Source of the DNA: Bursaphelenchus xylophilus
Taxonomy: Eukaryota > Nematoda > Chromadorea > Rhabditida > Aphelenchoididae
NCBI GenBank assembly: GCA_904066235.2
Contig: CAJFCV020000001.1
Coordinates: 10,659,291 to 10,723,290, forward strand
DNA length: 64,000 nt
Reading direction: 5' to 3'
This document shows, one piece after another, positions 13,395 to 26,700 of this stretch; position 1 is the first letter of the stretch, and each line of letters begins with the position of its first letter. The translations under genes were made by a program, and so were the position numbers. The notes beneath the pieces were generated by a model. The model searched no databases. It saw only the letters and a program-made list of their open reading frames with translations, and was not told the origin of the DNA.

Positions 13395-15120
13395 CGCCCA
13401 GTGTCGGCGTAATTTGATCGCAAAAGAGCTGAAACTTGCCATGCTAAAATCTCAGGCGATTAGCTTTCGAATGGTGTATGTCTTGTCAATTCACTCCGTC
13501 GTCACTAATTCACTTTTTTTAAAACCGGTGTCTAGTATAATATCAGAGTTTTTCGCCCAGTGTCGGCGTAATTTGATTGCAAAAGAGCTGAAACTTGCCA
13601 TGCTAAAATCTCAGGCGATTAGCTTTCGAATGGTGTATGTGTTGTCAATTCACTCCGTCGTCACTAATTCACTTTTTTTAAAACCGGTGTCTAGTATAAT
13701 ATCAGAGTTTTTCGCCCAGTGTCGGCGTAATTTGATTGCAAAAGAGCTGAAACTTGCCATGCTAAAATCTCAGGCGATTAGCTTTCGAATGGTGTATGTG
13801 TTGTCAATTCACTCCGTCATCACTAATTCACTTTTTTTAAAACCGGTGTCTAGTATAATATCAGAGTTTTTCGCCCAGTGTCGGCGTAATTTGATTGCAA
13901 AAAAGCTGAAACTTGCCATGCTAAAATCTCAGGCGATTAGCTTTCGAATGGTGTATGTCTTGTCAATTCACTCCGTCATCACTAATTCACTTTTTTTTAA
14001 ACCGGTGTCTAGTATAATATCAGAGTTTTTCGCCCAGTGTCGGCGTAATTTGATTGCAAAAGAGCTGAAACTTGCCATGCTAAAATCTCAGGCGATTAGC
14101 TTTCGAATGGTGTATGTATTGTCGATTCACTCCGTCATCACTAATTCACTTTTTTTTAAAACCGGTGTCTAGGATAATATCAGAGTTTTTCGCCCAGTGT
14201 CGGCGTAATTTGATTCCAAAAAAGCTGAAACTTGCCATGCTAAAATCTCAGGCGATTAGCTTTCGAATGGTGTATGTCTTGTCAATTCACTCCGTCATCA
14301 CTAATTCACTTTTTTTTAAACCGGTGTCTAGTATAATATCAGAGTTTTTCGCCCAGTGTCGGCGTAATTTGATTGCAAAAGAGCTGAAACTTGCCATGCT
14401 AAAATCTCAGGCGATTAGCTTTCGAATGGTGTATGTCTTGTCAATTCACTCCGTCATCACTAATTCACTTTTTTTTAAACCGGTGTCTAGTATAATATCA
14501 GAGTTTTTCGCCCAGTGTCGGCGTAATTTGATTGCAAAAGAGCTGAAACTTGCCATGCTAAAATCTCAGGCGATTAGCTTTCGAATGGTGTATGTCTTGT
14601 CAATTCACTCCGTCATCACTAATTCACTTTTTTTTTAAACCGGTGTCTAGTATAATATCAGAGTTTTTCGCCCAGTGTCGGCGTAATTTGATCGCAAAAG
14701 AGCTGAAACTTGCCATGCTAAAATCTCAGGCGATTAGCTTTCGAATGGTGTATGTCTTGTCAATTCACTCCGTCGTCACTAATTCACTTTTTTTAAAACC
14801 GGTGTCTAGTATAATATCAGAGTTTTTCGCCCAGTGTCGGCGTAATTTGATTGCAAAAGAGCTGAAACTTGCCATGCTAAAATCTCAGGCGATTAGCTTT
14901 CGAATGGTGTATGTCTTGTCAATTCACTCCGTCATCACTAATTCACTTTTTTTTTAAACCGGTGTCTAGTATAATATCAGAGTTTTTCGCCCAGTGTCGG
15001 CGTAATTTGATTGCAAAAGAGCTGAAACTTGCCATGCTAAAATCTCAGGCGATTAGCTTTCGAATGGTGTATGTCTTGTCAATTCACTCCGTCATCACTA
15101 ATTCACTTTTTTTTAAACCG
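13395..15120 (+). repeat. Duplicated satellite block, copy 2
   Basis: Partner of the block at 6.2-8.1 kb, with the same order of variant units. It differs by an extra or missing unit and T-tract lengths towards its right end (one T7A3 replaced by T9A3). Confidence 0.72.
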
Positions 15121-18100
15121 GTGTCTAGTATAATATCAGAGTTTTTCGCCCAGTGTCGGCGTAATTTGATTGCAAAAGAGCTGAAACTTGCCATGCTAAA
15201 ATCTCAGGCGATTAGCTTTCGAATGGTGTATGTCTTGTCAATTCACTCCGTCATCACTAATTCACTTTTTTTTAAACCGGTGTCTAGTATAATATCAGAG
15301 TTTTTCGCCCAGTGTCGGCGTAATTTGATCGCAAAAGAGCTGAAACTTGCCATGCTAAAATCTCAGGCGATTAGCTTTCGAATGGTGTATGTCTTGTCAA
15401 TTCACTCCGTCGTCACTAATTCACTTTTTTTAAAACCGGTGTCTAGTATAATATCAGAGTTTTTCGCCCAGTGTCGGCGTAATTTGATTGCAAAAGAGCT
15501 GAAACTTGCCATGCTAAAATCTCAGGCGATTAGCTTTCGAATGGTGTATGTCTTGTCAATTCACTCCGTCATCACTAATTCACTTTTTTTTAAACCGGTG
15601 TCTAGTATAATATCAGAGTTTTTCGCCCAGTGTCGGCGTAATTTGATTGCAAAAGAGCTGAAACTTGCCATGCTAAAATCTCAGGCGATTAGCTTTCGAA
15701 TGGTGTATGTCTTGTCAATTCACTCCGTCATCACTAATTCACTTTTTTTTAAACCGGTGTCTAGTATAATATCAGAGTTTTTCGCCCAGTGTCGGCGTAA
15801 TTTGATTGCAAAAGAGCTGAAACTTGCCATGCTAAAATCTCAGGCGATTAGCTTTCGAATGGTGTATGTCTTGTCAATTCACTCCGTCATCACTAATTCA
15901 CTTTTTTTTAAACCGGTGTCTAGTATAATATCAGAGTTTTTCGCCCAGTGTCGGCGTAATTTGATTGCAAAAGAGCTGAAACTTGCCATGCTAAAATCTC
16001 AGGCGATTAGCTTTCGAATGGTGTATGTCTTGTCAATTCACTCCGTCATCACTAATTCACTTTTTTTTAAACCGGTGTCTAGTATAATATCAGAGTTTTT
16101 CGCCCAGTGTCGGCGTAATTTGATCGCAAAAGAGCTGAAACTTGCCATGCTAAAATCTCAGGCGATTAGCTTTCGAATGGTGTATGTCTTGTCAATTCAC
16201 TCCGTCGTCACTAATTCACTTTTTTTAAAACCGGTGTCTAGTATAATATCAGAGTTTTTCGCCCAGTGTCGGCGTAATTTGATTGCAAAAGAGCTGAAAC
16301 TTGCCATGCTAAAATCTCAGGCGATTAGCTTTCGAATGGTGTATGTGTTGTCAATTCACTCCGTCGTCACTAATTCACTTTTTTTAAAACCGGTGTCTAG
16401 TATAATATCAGAGTTTTTCGCCCAGTGTCGGCGTAATTTGATTCCAAAAAAGCTGAAACTTGCCATGCTAAAATCTCAGGCGATTAGCTTTCGAATGGTG
16501 TATGTATTGTCGATTCACTCCGTCATCACTAATTCACTTTTTTTAAAACCGGTGTCTAGGATAATATCAGAGTTTTTCGCCCAGTGTCGGCGTAATTTGA
16601 TTCCAAAAAAGCTGAAACTTGCCATGCTAAAATCTCAGGCGATTAGCTTTCGAATGGTGTATGTCTTGTCAATTCACTCCGTCATCACTAATTCACTTTT
16701 TTTTAAACCGGTGTCTAGTATAATATCAGAGTTTTTCGCCCAGTGTCGGCGTAATTTGATTGCAAAAGAGCTGAAACTTGCCATGCTAAAATCTCAGGCG
16801 ATTAGCTTTCGAATGGTGTATGTCTTGTCAATTCACTCCGTCATCACTAATTCACTTTTTTTTAAACCGGTGTCTAGTATAATATCAGAGTTTTTCGCCC
16901 AGTGTCGGCGTAATTTGATTGCAAAAGAGCTGAAACTTGCCATGCTAAAATCTCAGGCGATTAGCTTTCGAATGGTGTATGTCTTGTCAATTCACTCCGT
17001 CATCACTAATTCACTTTTTTTTAAACCGGTGTCTAGTATAATATCAGAGTTTTTCGCCCAGTGTCGGCGTAATTTGATCGCAAAAGAGCTGAAACTTGCC
17101 ATGCTAAAATCTCAGGCGATTAGCTTTCGAATGGTGTATGTCTTGTCAATTCACTCCGTCGTCACTAATTCACTTTTTTTAAAACCGGTGTCTAGTATAA
17201 TATCAGAGTTTTTCGCCCAGTGTCGGCGTAATTTGATTGCAAAAGAGCTGAAACTTGCCATGCTAAAATCTCAGGCGATTAGCTTTCGAATGGTGTATGT
17301 GTTGTCAATTCACTCCGTCGTCACTAATTCACTTTTTTTAAAACCGGTGTCTAGTATAATATCAGAGTTTTTCGCCCAGTGTCGGCGTAATTTGATTGCA
17401 AAAGAGCTGAAACTTGCCATGCTAAAATCTCAGGCGATTAGCTTTCGAATGGTGTATGTGTTGTCAATTCACTCCGTCATCACTAATTCACTTTTTTTAA
17501 AACCGGTGTCTAGTATAATATCAGAGTTTTTCGCCCAGTGTCGGCGTAATTTGATTGCAAAAGAGCTGAAACTTGCCATGCTAAAATCTCAGGCGATTAG
17601 CTTTCGAATGGTGTATGTGTTGTCAATTCACTCCGTCATCACTAATTCACTTTTTTTAAAACCGGTGTCTAGTATAATATCAGAGTTTTTCGCCCAGTGT
17701 CGGCGTAATTTGATTGCAAAAGAGCTGAAACTTGCCATGCTAAAATCTCAGGCGATTAGCTTTCGAATGGTGTATGTCTTGTCAATTCACTCCGTCGTCA
17801 CTAATTCACTTTTTTTAAAACCGGTGTCTAGTATAATATCAGAGTCTTTCGCCCAGTGTCGGCGCAATTTGATTCCAAAAAAGCTGAAACTTGCCATGCT
17901 AAAATCTCAGGCGATTAGCTTTCGAATGGTGTATGTCTTGTCAATTCACTCCGTCGTCACTAATTCACTTTTTTTAAAACCGGTGTCTAGTATAATATCA
18001 GAGTTTTTCGCCCAGTGTCGGCGCAATTTGATTCCAAAAAAGCTGAAACTTGCCATGCTAAAATCTCAGGCGATTAGCTTTCGAATGGTGTATGTCTTGT

Positions 18101-21100
18101 CAATTCACTCCGTCATCACTAATTCACTTTTTTTAAAACCGGTGTCTAGTATAATATCAGAGTTTTTCGCCCAGTGTCGGCGTAATTTGATTCCAAAAAA
18201 GCTGAAACTTGCCATGCTAAAATCTCAGGCGATTAGCTTTCGAATGGTGTATGTATTGTCAATTCACTCCGTCATCACTAATTCACTTTTTTTAACACCG
18301 GTGTCTAGTATAATATAAGAGTTTTTCGCCCAGTGTCGGCGTAATTTGATTGCAAAAGAGCTGAAACTTGCCATGCTAAAATCTCAGGCGATTAGCTTTC
18401 GAATGGTGTATGTCTTGTCAATTCACTCCGTCATCACTAATTCACTTTTTTTAAACCGGTGTCTAGTATAATATCAGAGTTTTTCGCCCAGTGTCGGCGT
18501 AATTTGATTGCAAAAGAGCTGAAACTTGCCATGCTAAAATCTCAGGCGATTAGCTTTCGAATGGTGTATGTCTTGTCAATTCACTCCGTCATCACTAATT
18601 CACTTTTTTTTAAACCGGTGTCTAGTATAATATCAGAGTTTTTCGCCCAGTGTCGGCGTAATTTGATTGCAAAAGAGCTGAAACTTGCCATGCTAAAATC
18701 TCAGGCGATTAGCTTTCGAATGGTGTATGTGTTGTCAATTCACTCCGTCATCACTAATTCACTTTTTTTAAAACCGGTGTCTAGTATAATATCAGAGTTT
18801 TTCGCCCAGTGTCGGCGTAATTTGATTGCAAAAGAGCTGAAACTTGCCATGCTAAAATCTCAGGCGATTAGCTTTCGAATGGTGTATGTGTTGTCAATTC
18901 ACTCCGTCATCACTAATTCACTTTTTTTAAAACCGGTGTCTAGTATAATATCAGAGTTTTTCGCCCAGTGTCGGCGTAATTTGATTGCAAAAGAGCTGAA
19001 ACTTGCCATGCTAAAATCTCAGGCGATTAGCTTTCGAATGGTGTATGTCTTGTCAATTCACTCCGTCGTCACTAATTCACTTTTTTTAAAACCGGTGTCT
19101 AGTATAATATAAGAGTTTTTCGCCCAGTGTCGGCGTAATTTGATTGCAAAAGAGCTGAAACTTGCCATGCTAAAATCTCAGGCGATTAGCTTTCGAATGG
19201 TGTATGTCTTGTCAATTCACTCCGTCATCACTAATTCACTTTTTTTTTAAACCGGTGTCTAGTATAATATCAGAGTTTTTCGCCCAGTGTCGGCGTAATT
19301 TGATTGCAAAAGAGCTGAAACTTGCCATGCTAAAATCTCAGGCGATTAGCTTTCGAATGGTGTATGTCTTGTCAATTCACTCCGTCGTCACTAATTCACT
19401 TTTTTTAAAACCGGTGTCTAGTATAATATCAGAGTCTTTCGCCCAGTGTCGGCGCAATTTGATTCCAAAAAAGCTGAAACTTGCCATGCTAAAATCTCAG
19501 GCGATTAGCTTTCGAATGGTGTATGTCTTGTCAATTCACTCCGTCACCACTAATTCACTTTTTTTTAAAACCGGTGTCTAGTATAATATAAGAGTTTTTC
19601 GCCCAGTGTCGGCGTAATTTGATTGCAAAAGAGCTGAAACTTGCCATGCTAAGATCTCAGGCGATTAGCTTTCGAATGGTGTATGTGTTGTCAATTCACT
19701 CCGTCATCACTAATTCACTTTTTTTAAAACCGGTGTCTAGTATAATATCAGAGTTTTTCGCCCAGTGTCGGCGTAATTTGATTGCAAAAGAGCTGAAACT
19801 TGCCATGCTAAAATCTCAGGCGATTAGCTTTCGAATGGTGTATGTCTTGTCAATTCACTCCGTCATCACTAATTCACTTTTTTTAAAACCGGTGTCTAGT
19901 ATAATATAAGAGTTTTTCGCCCAGTGTCGGCGTAATTTGATTGCAAAAGAGCTGAAGCTTGCCATGCTAAGATCTCAGGCGATTAGCTTTCGAATGGTGT
20001 ATGTGTTGTCAATTCACTCCGTCATCACTAATTCACTTTTTTTAAAACCGGTGTCTAGTATAATATCAGAGTTTTTCGCCCAGTGTCGGCGTAATTTGAT
20101 TGCAAAAGAGCTGAAACTTGCCATGCTAAAATCTCAGGCGATTAGCTTTCGAATGGTGTATGTCTTGTCAATTCACTCCGTCATCACTAATTCACTTTTT
20201 TTAAAACCGGTGTCTAGTATAATATCAGAGTTTTTCGCCCAGTGTCGGCGTAATTTGATTGCAAAAGAGCTGAAACTTGCCATGCTAAAATCTCAGGCGA
20301 TTAGCTTTCGAATGGTGTATGTGTTGTCAATTCACTCCGTCATCACTAATTCACTTTTTTTAAAACCGGTGTCTAGTATAATATCAGAGTTTTTCGCCCA
20401 GTGTCGGCGTAATTTGATTGCAAAAGAGCTGAAACTTGCCATGCTAAAATCTCAGGCGATTAGCTTTCGAATGGTGTATGTGTTGTCAATTCACTCCGTC
20501 ATCACTAATTCACTTTTTTTAAAACCGGTGTCTAGTATAATATCAGAGTTTTTCGCCCAGTGTCGGCGTAATTTGATTGCAAAAGAGCTGAAACTTGCCA
20601 TGCTAAAATCTCAGGCGATTAGCTTTCGAATGGTGTATGTCTTGTCAATTCACTCCGTCGTCACTAATTCACTTTTTTTAAAACCGGTGTCTAGTATAAT
20701 ATAAGAGTTTTTCGCCCAGTGTCGGCGTAATTTGATTGCAAAAGAGCTGAAACTTGCCATGCTAAAATCTCAGGCGATTAGCTTTCGAATGGTGTATGTC
20801 TTGTCAATTCACTCCGTCATCACTAATTCACTTTTTTTTAAACCGGTGTCTAGTATAATATCAGAGTTTTTCGCCCAGTGTCGGCGTAATTTGATTGCAA
20901 AAGAGCTGAAACTTGCCATGCTAAAATCTCAGGCGATTAGCTTTCGAATGGTGTATGTCTTGTCAATTCACTCCGTCGTCACTAATTCACTTTTTTTAAA
21001 ACCGGTGTCTAGTATAATATCAGAGTCTTTCGCCCAGTGTCGGCGCAATTTGATTCCAAAAAAGCTGAAACTTGCCATGCTAAAATCTCAGGCGATTAGC

Positions 21101-24100
21101 TTTCGAATGGTGTATGTCTTGTCAATTCACTCCGTCACCACTAATTCACTTTTTTTAAAACCGGTGTCTAGTATAATATAAGAGTTTTTCGCCCAGTGTC
21201 GGCGTAATTTGATTGCAAAAGAGCTGAAACTTGCCATGCTAAGATCTCAGGCGATTAGCTTTCGAATGGTGTATGTCTTGTCAATTCACTCCGTCATCAC
21301 TAATTCACTTTTTTTTTAAACCGGTGTCTAGTATAATATCAGAGTTTTTCGCCCAGTGTCGGCGTAATTTGATTGCAAAAGAGCTGAAACTTGCCATGCT
21401 AAAATCTCAGGCGATTAGCTTTCGAATGGTGTATGTCTTGTCAATTCACTCCGTCATCACTAATTCACTTTTTTTAAACCGGTGTCTAGTATAATATCAG
21501 AGTTTTTCGCCCAGTGTCGGCGTAATTTGATTGCAAAAGAGCTGAAACTTGCCATGCTAAAATCTCAGGCGATTAGCTTTCGAATGGTGTATGTCTTGTC
21601 AATTCACTCCGTCGTCACTAATTCACTTTTTTTAAAACCGGTGTCTAGTATAATATCAGAGTTTTTCGCCCAGTGTCGGCGTAATTTGATTGCAAAAGAG
21701 CTGAAACTTGCCATGCTAAAATCTCAGGCGATTAGCTTTCGAATGGTGTATGTGTTGTCAATTCACTCCGTCATCACTAATTCACTTTTTTTAAAACCGG
21801 TGTCTAGTATAATATCAGAGTTTTTCGCCCAGTGTCGGCGTAATTTGATTGCAAAAGAGCTGAAACTTGCCATGCTAAAATCTCAGGCGATTAGCTTTCG
21901 AATGGTGTATGTGTTGTCAATTCACTCCGTCATCACTAATTCACTTTTTTTAAAACCGGTGTCTAGTATAATATCAGAGTTTTTCGCCCAGTGTCGGCGT
22001 AATTTGATTGCAAAAGAGCTGAAACTTGCCATGCTAAAATCTCAGGCGATTAGCTTTCGAATGGTGTATGTCTTGTCAATTCACTCCGTCGTCACTAATT
22101 CACTTTTTTTAAAACCGGTGTCTAGTATAATATAAGAGTTTTTCGCCCAGTGTCGGCGTAATTTGATTGCAAAAGAGCTGAAACTTGCCATGCTAAAATC
22201 TCAGGCGATTAGCTTTCGAATGGTGTATGTCTTGTCAATTCACTCCGTCATCACTAATTCACTTTTTTTAAACCGGTGTCTAGTATAATATCAGAGTTTT
22301 TCGCCCAGTGTCGGCGTAATTTGATTGCAAAAGAGCTGAAACTTGCCATGCTAAAATCTCAGGCGATTAGCTTTCGAATGGTGTATGTCTTGTCAATTCA
22401 CTCCGTCATCACTAATTCACTTTTTTTTAAACCGGTGTCTAGTATAATATCAGAGTTTTTCGCCCAGTGTCGGCGTAATTTGATTGCAAAAGAGCTGAAA
22501 CTTGCCATGCTAAAATCTCAGGCGATTAGCTTTCGAATGGTGTATGTCTTGTCAATTCACTCCGTCATCACTAATTCACTTTTTTTTAAACCGGTGTCTA
22601 GTATAATATCAGAGTTTTTCGCCCAGTGTCGGCGTAATTTGATTGCAAAAGAGCTGAAACTTGCCATGCTAAAATCTCAGGCGATTAGCTTTCGAATGGT
22701 GTATGTCTTGTCAATTCACTCCGTCATCACTAATTCACTTTTTTTAAACCGGTGTCTAGTATAATATCAGAGTTTTTCGCCCAGTGTCGGCGTAATTTGA
22801 TTGCAAAAGAGCTGAAACTTGCCATGCTAAAATCTCAGGCGATTAGCTTTCGAATGGTGTATGTCTTGTCAATTCACTCCGTCATCACTAATTCACTTTT
22901 TTTTAAACCGGTGTCTAGTATAATATCAGAGTTTTTCGCCCAGTGTCGGCGTAATTTGATCGCAAAAGAGCTGAAACTTGCCATGCTAAAATCTCAGGCG
23001 ATTAGCTTTCGAATGGTGTATGTCTTGTCAATTCACTCCGTCGTCACTAATTCACTTTTTTTAAAACCGGTGTCTAGTATAATATCAGAGTTTTTCGCCC
23101 AGTGTCGGCGTAATTTGATTGCAAAAGAGCTGAAACTTGCCATGCTAAAATCTCAGGCGATTAGCTTTCGAATGGTGTATGTGTTGTCAATTCACTCCGT
23201 CGTCACTAATTCACTTTTTTTAAAACCGGTGTCTAGTATAATATCAGAGTTTTTCGCCCAGTGTCGGCGTAATTTGATTGCAAAAGAGCTGAAACTTGCC
23301 ATGCTAAAATCTCAGGCGATTAGCTTTCGAATGGTGTATGTGTTGTCAATTCACTCCGTCATCACTAATTCACTTTTTTTAAAACCGGTGTCTAGTATAA
23401 TATCAGAGTTTTTCGCCCAGTGTCGGCGTAATTTGATTGCAAAAGAGCTGAAACTTGCCATGCTAAAATCTCAGGCGATTAGCTTTCGAATGGTGTATGT
23501 GTTGTCAATTCACTCCGTCATCACTAATTCACTTTTTTTTAAAACCGGTGTCTAGTATAATATCAGAGTTTTTCGCCCAGTGTCGGCGTAATTTGATTGC
23601 AAAAGAGCTGAAACTTGCCATGCTAAAATCTCAGGCGATTAGCTTTCGAATGGTGTATGTCTTGTCAATTCACTCCGTCGTCACTAATTCACTTTTTTTA
23701 AAACCGGTGTCTAGTATAATATCAGAGTCTTTCGCCCAGTGTCGGCGCAATTTGATTCCAAAAAAGCTGAAACTTGCCATGCTAAAATCTCAGGCGATTA
23801 GCTTTCGAATGGTGTATGTCTTGTCAATTCACTCCGTCGTCACTAATTCACTTTTTTTAAAACCGGTGTCTAGTATAATATCAGAGTTTTTCGCCCAGTG
23901 TCGGCGCAATTTGATTCCAAAAAAGCTGAAACTTGCCATGCTAAAATCTCAGGCGATTAGCTTTCGAATGGTGTATGTGTTGTCAATTCACTCCGTCATC
24001 ACTAATTCACTTTTTTTAAAACCGGTGTCTAGTATAATATCAGAGTTTTTCGCCCAGTGTCGGCGTAATTTGATTGCAAAAGAGCTGAAACTTGCCATGC

Positions 24101-24829
24101 TAAAATCTCAGGCGATTAGCTTTCGAATGGTGTATGTGTTGTCAATTCACTCCGTCATCACTAATTCACTTTTTTTTAAAACCGGTGTCTAGTATAATAT
24201 CAGAGTTTTTCGCCCAGTGTCGGCGTAATTTGATTGCAAAAGAGCTGAAACTTGCCATGCTAAAATCTCAGGCGATTAGCTTTCGAATGGTGTATGTCTT
24301 GTCAATTCACTCCGTCGTCACTAATTCACTTTTTTTAAAACCGGTGTCTAGTATAATATCAGAGTCTTTCGCCCAGTGTCGGCGCAATTTGATTCCAAAA
24401 AAGCTGAAACTTGCCATGCTAAAATCTCAGGCGATTAGCTTTCGAATGGTGTATGTCTTGTCAATTCACTCCGTCGTCACTAATTCACTTTTTTTAAAAC
24501 CGGTGTCTAGTATAATATCAGAGTTTTTCGCCCAGTGTCGGCGCAATTTGATTCCAAAAAAGCTGAAACTTGCCATGCTAAAATCTCAGGCGATTAGCTT
24601 TCGAATGGTGTATGTCTTGTCAATTCACTCCGTCATCACTAATTCACTTTTTTTAAAACCGGTGTCTAGTATAATATCAGAGTTTTTCGCCCAGTGTCGG
24701 CGTAATTTGATTCCAAAAAAGCTGAAACTTGCCATGCTAAAATCTCAGGCGATTAGCTTTCGAATGGTGTATGTATTGTCAATTCACTCCGTCATCACTA
24801 ATTCACTTTTTTTTAACACCGGTGTCTAG

Positions 24830-26700
24830 TATAATATCAGAGTTTTTCGCCCAGTGTCGGCGTAATTTGATTGCAAAAGAGCTGAAACTTGCCATGCTAA
24901 AATCTCAGGCGATTAGCTTTCGAATGGTGTATGTGTTGTCAATTCACTCCGTCATCACTAATTCACTTTTTTTAAAACCGGTGTCTAGTATAATATCAGA
25001 GTTTTTCGCCCAGTGTCGGCGTAATTTGATTGCAAAAGAGCTGAAACTTGCCATGCTAAAATCTCAGGCGATTAGCTTTCGAATGGTGTATGTCTTGTCA
25101 ATTCACTCCGTCGTCACTAATTCACTTTTTTTAAAACCGGTGTCTAGTATAATATCAGAGTTTTTCGCCCAGTGTCGGCGCAATTTGATTCCAAAAAAGC
25201 TGAAACTTGCCATGCTAAAATCTCAGGCGATTAGCTTTCGAATGGTGTATGTCTTGTCAATTCACTCCGTCGTCACTAATTCACTTTTTTTAAAACCGGT
25301 GTCTAGTATAATATCAGAGTTTTTCGCCCAGTGTCGGCGCAATTTGATTCCAAAAAAGCTGAAACTTGCCATGCTAAAATCTCAGGCGATTAGCTTTCGA
25401 ATGGTGTATGTCTTGTCAATTCACTCCGTCATCACTAATTCACTTTTTTTAAAACCGGTGTCTAGTATAATATCAGAGTTTTTCGCCCAGCGTCGGCGTA
25501 ATTTGATTCCAAAAAAGCTGAAACTTGCCATGCTAAAATCTCAGGCGATTAGCTTTCGAATGGTGTATGTATTGTCAATTCACTCCGTCATCACTAATTC
25601 ACTTTTTTTTAACACCGGTGTCTAGTATAATATAAGAGTTTTTCGCCCAGTGTCGGCGTAATTTGATTGCAAAAAAGCTGAAACTTGCCATGCTAAAATC
25701 TCAGGCAATTAGCTTTCGAATGGTGTATGTCTTGTCAATTCACTCCGTCATCACTAATTCACTTTTTTTAAACCGGTGTCTAGTATAATATCAGAGTTTT
25801 TCGCCCAGTGTCGGCGTAATTTGATTGCAAAAGAGCTGAAACTTGCCATGCTAAAATCTCAGGCGATTAGCTTTCGAATGGTGTATGTCTTGTCAATTCA
25901 CTCCGTCATCACTAATTCACTTTTTTTTAAACCGGTGTCTAGTATAATATCAGAGTTTTTCGCCCAGTGTCGGCGTAATTTGATTGCAAAAGAGCAGAAA
26001 CTTGCCATGCTAAAATCTCAGGCGATTAGCTTTCGAATGGTGTATGTCTTGTCAATTCACTCCGTCGTCACTAATTCACTTTTTTTAAAACCGGTGTCTA
26101 GTATAATATCAGAGTTTTTCGCCCAGTGTCGGCGCAATTTGATTCCAAAAAAGCTGAAACTTGCCATGCTAAAATCTCAGGCGATTAGCTTTCGAATGGT
26201 GTATGTCTTGTCAATTCACTCCGTCGTCACTAATTCACTTTTTTTAAAACCGGTGTCTAGTATAATATCAGAGTTTTTCGCCCAGTGTCGGCGCAATTTG
26301 ATTCCAAAAAAGCTGAAACTTGCCATGCTAAAATCTCAGGCGATTAGCTTTCGAATGGTGTATGTCTTGTCAATTCACTCCGTCATCACTAATTCACTTT
26401 TTTTAAAACCGGTGTCTAGTATAATATCAGAGTTTTTCGCCCAGTGTCGGCGTAATTTGATTCCAAAAAAGCTGAAACTTGCCATGCTAAAATCTCAGGC
26501 GATTAGCTTTCGAATGGTGTATGTATTGTCGATTCACTCCGTCATCACTAATTCACTTTTTTTTAACACCGGTGTCTAGTATAATATAAGAGTTTTTCGC
26601 CCAGTGTCGGCGTAATTTGATTGCAAAAAAGCTGAAACTTGCCATGCTAAAATCTCAGGCAATTAGCTTTCGAATGGTGTATGTCTTGTCAATTCACTCC
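24830..26700 (+). repeat. Duplicated satellite block, copy 1 (partner 32.5-34.7 kb)
   Basis: Rare variants keep the same order in two places. CCCAGCGTCGG has its variant base at 25491 and 33196 (offset 7,705). The TATAAG variant at 25635 and 33656, the AAGAGCAG variant at 25996 and 34017, and TATTGTCGATTC at 26531 and 34552 all have offset 8,021. The 316-bp difference between offsets equals a two-unit insertion or deletion within an otherwise collinear block of about 1.8 kb. Confidence 0.82.

Noticed and set aside
14911..18318. 1,135-codon open frame of a 53-residue repeat, and dozens of similar frames on the + strand in both arrays
   Set aside because: Produced by a stop-free 159-bp period. 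Starts fall on GTG or ATG wherever the frame opens, and frames break at routine tract-length changes. No domain, promoter or codon evidence supports them.
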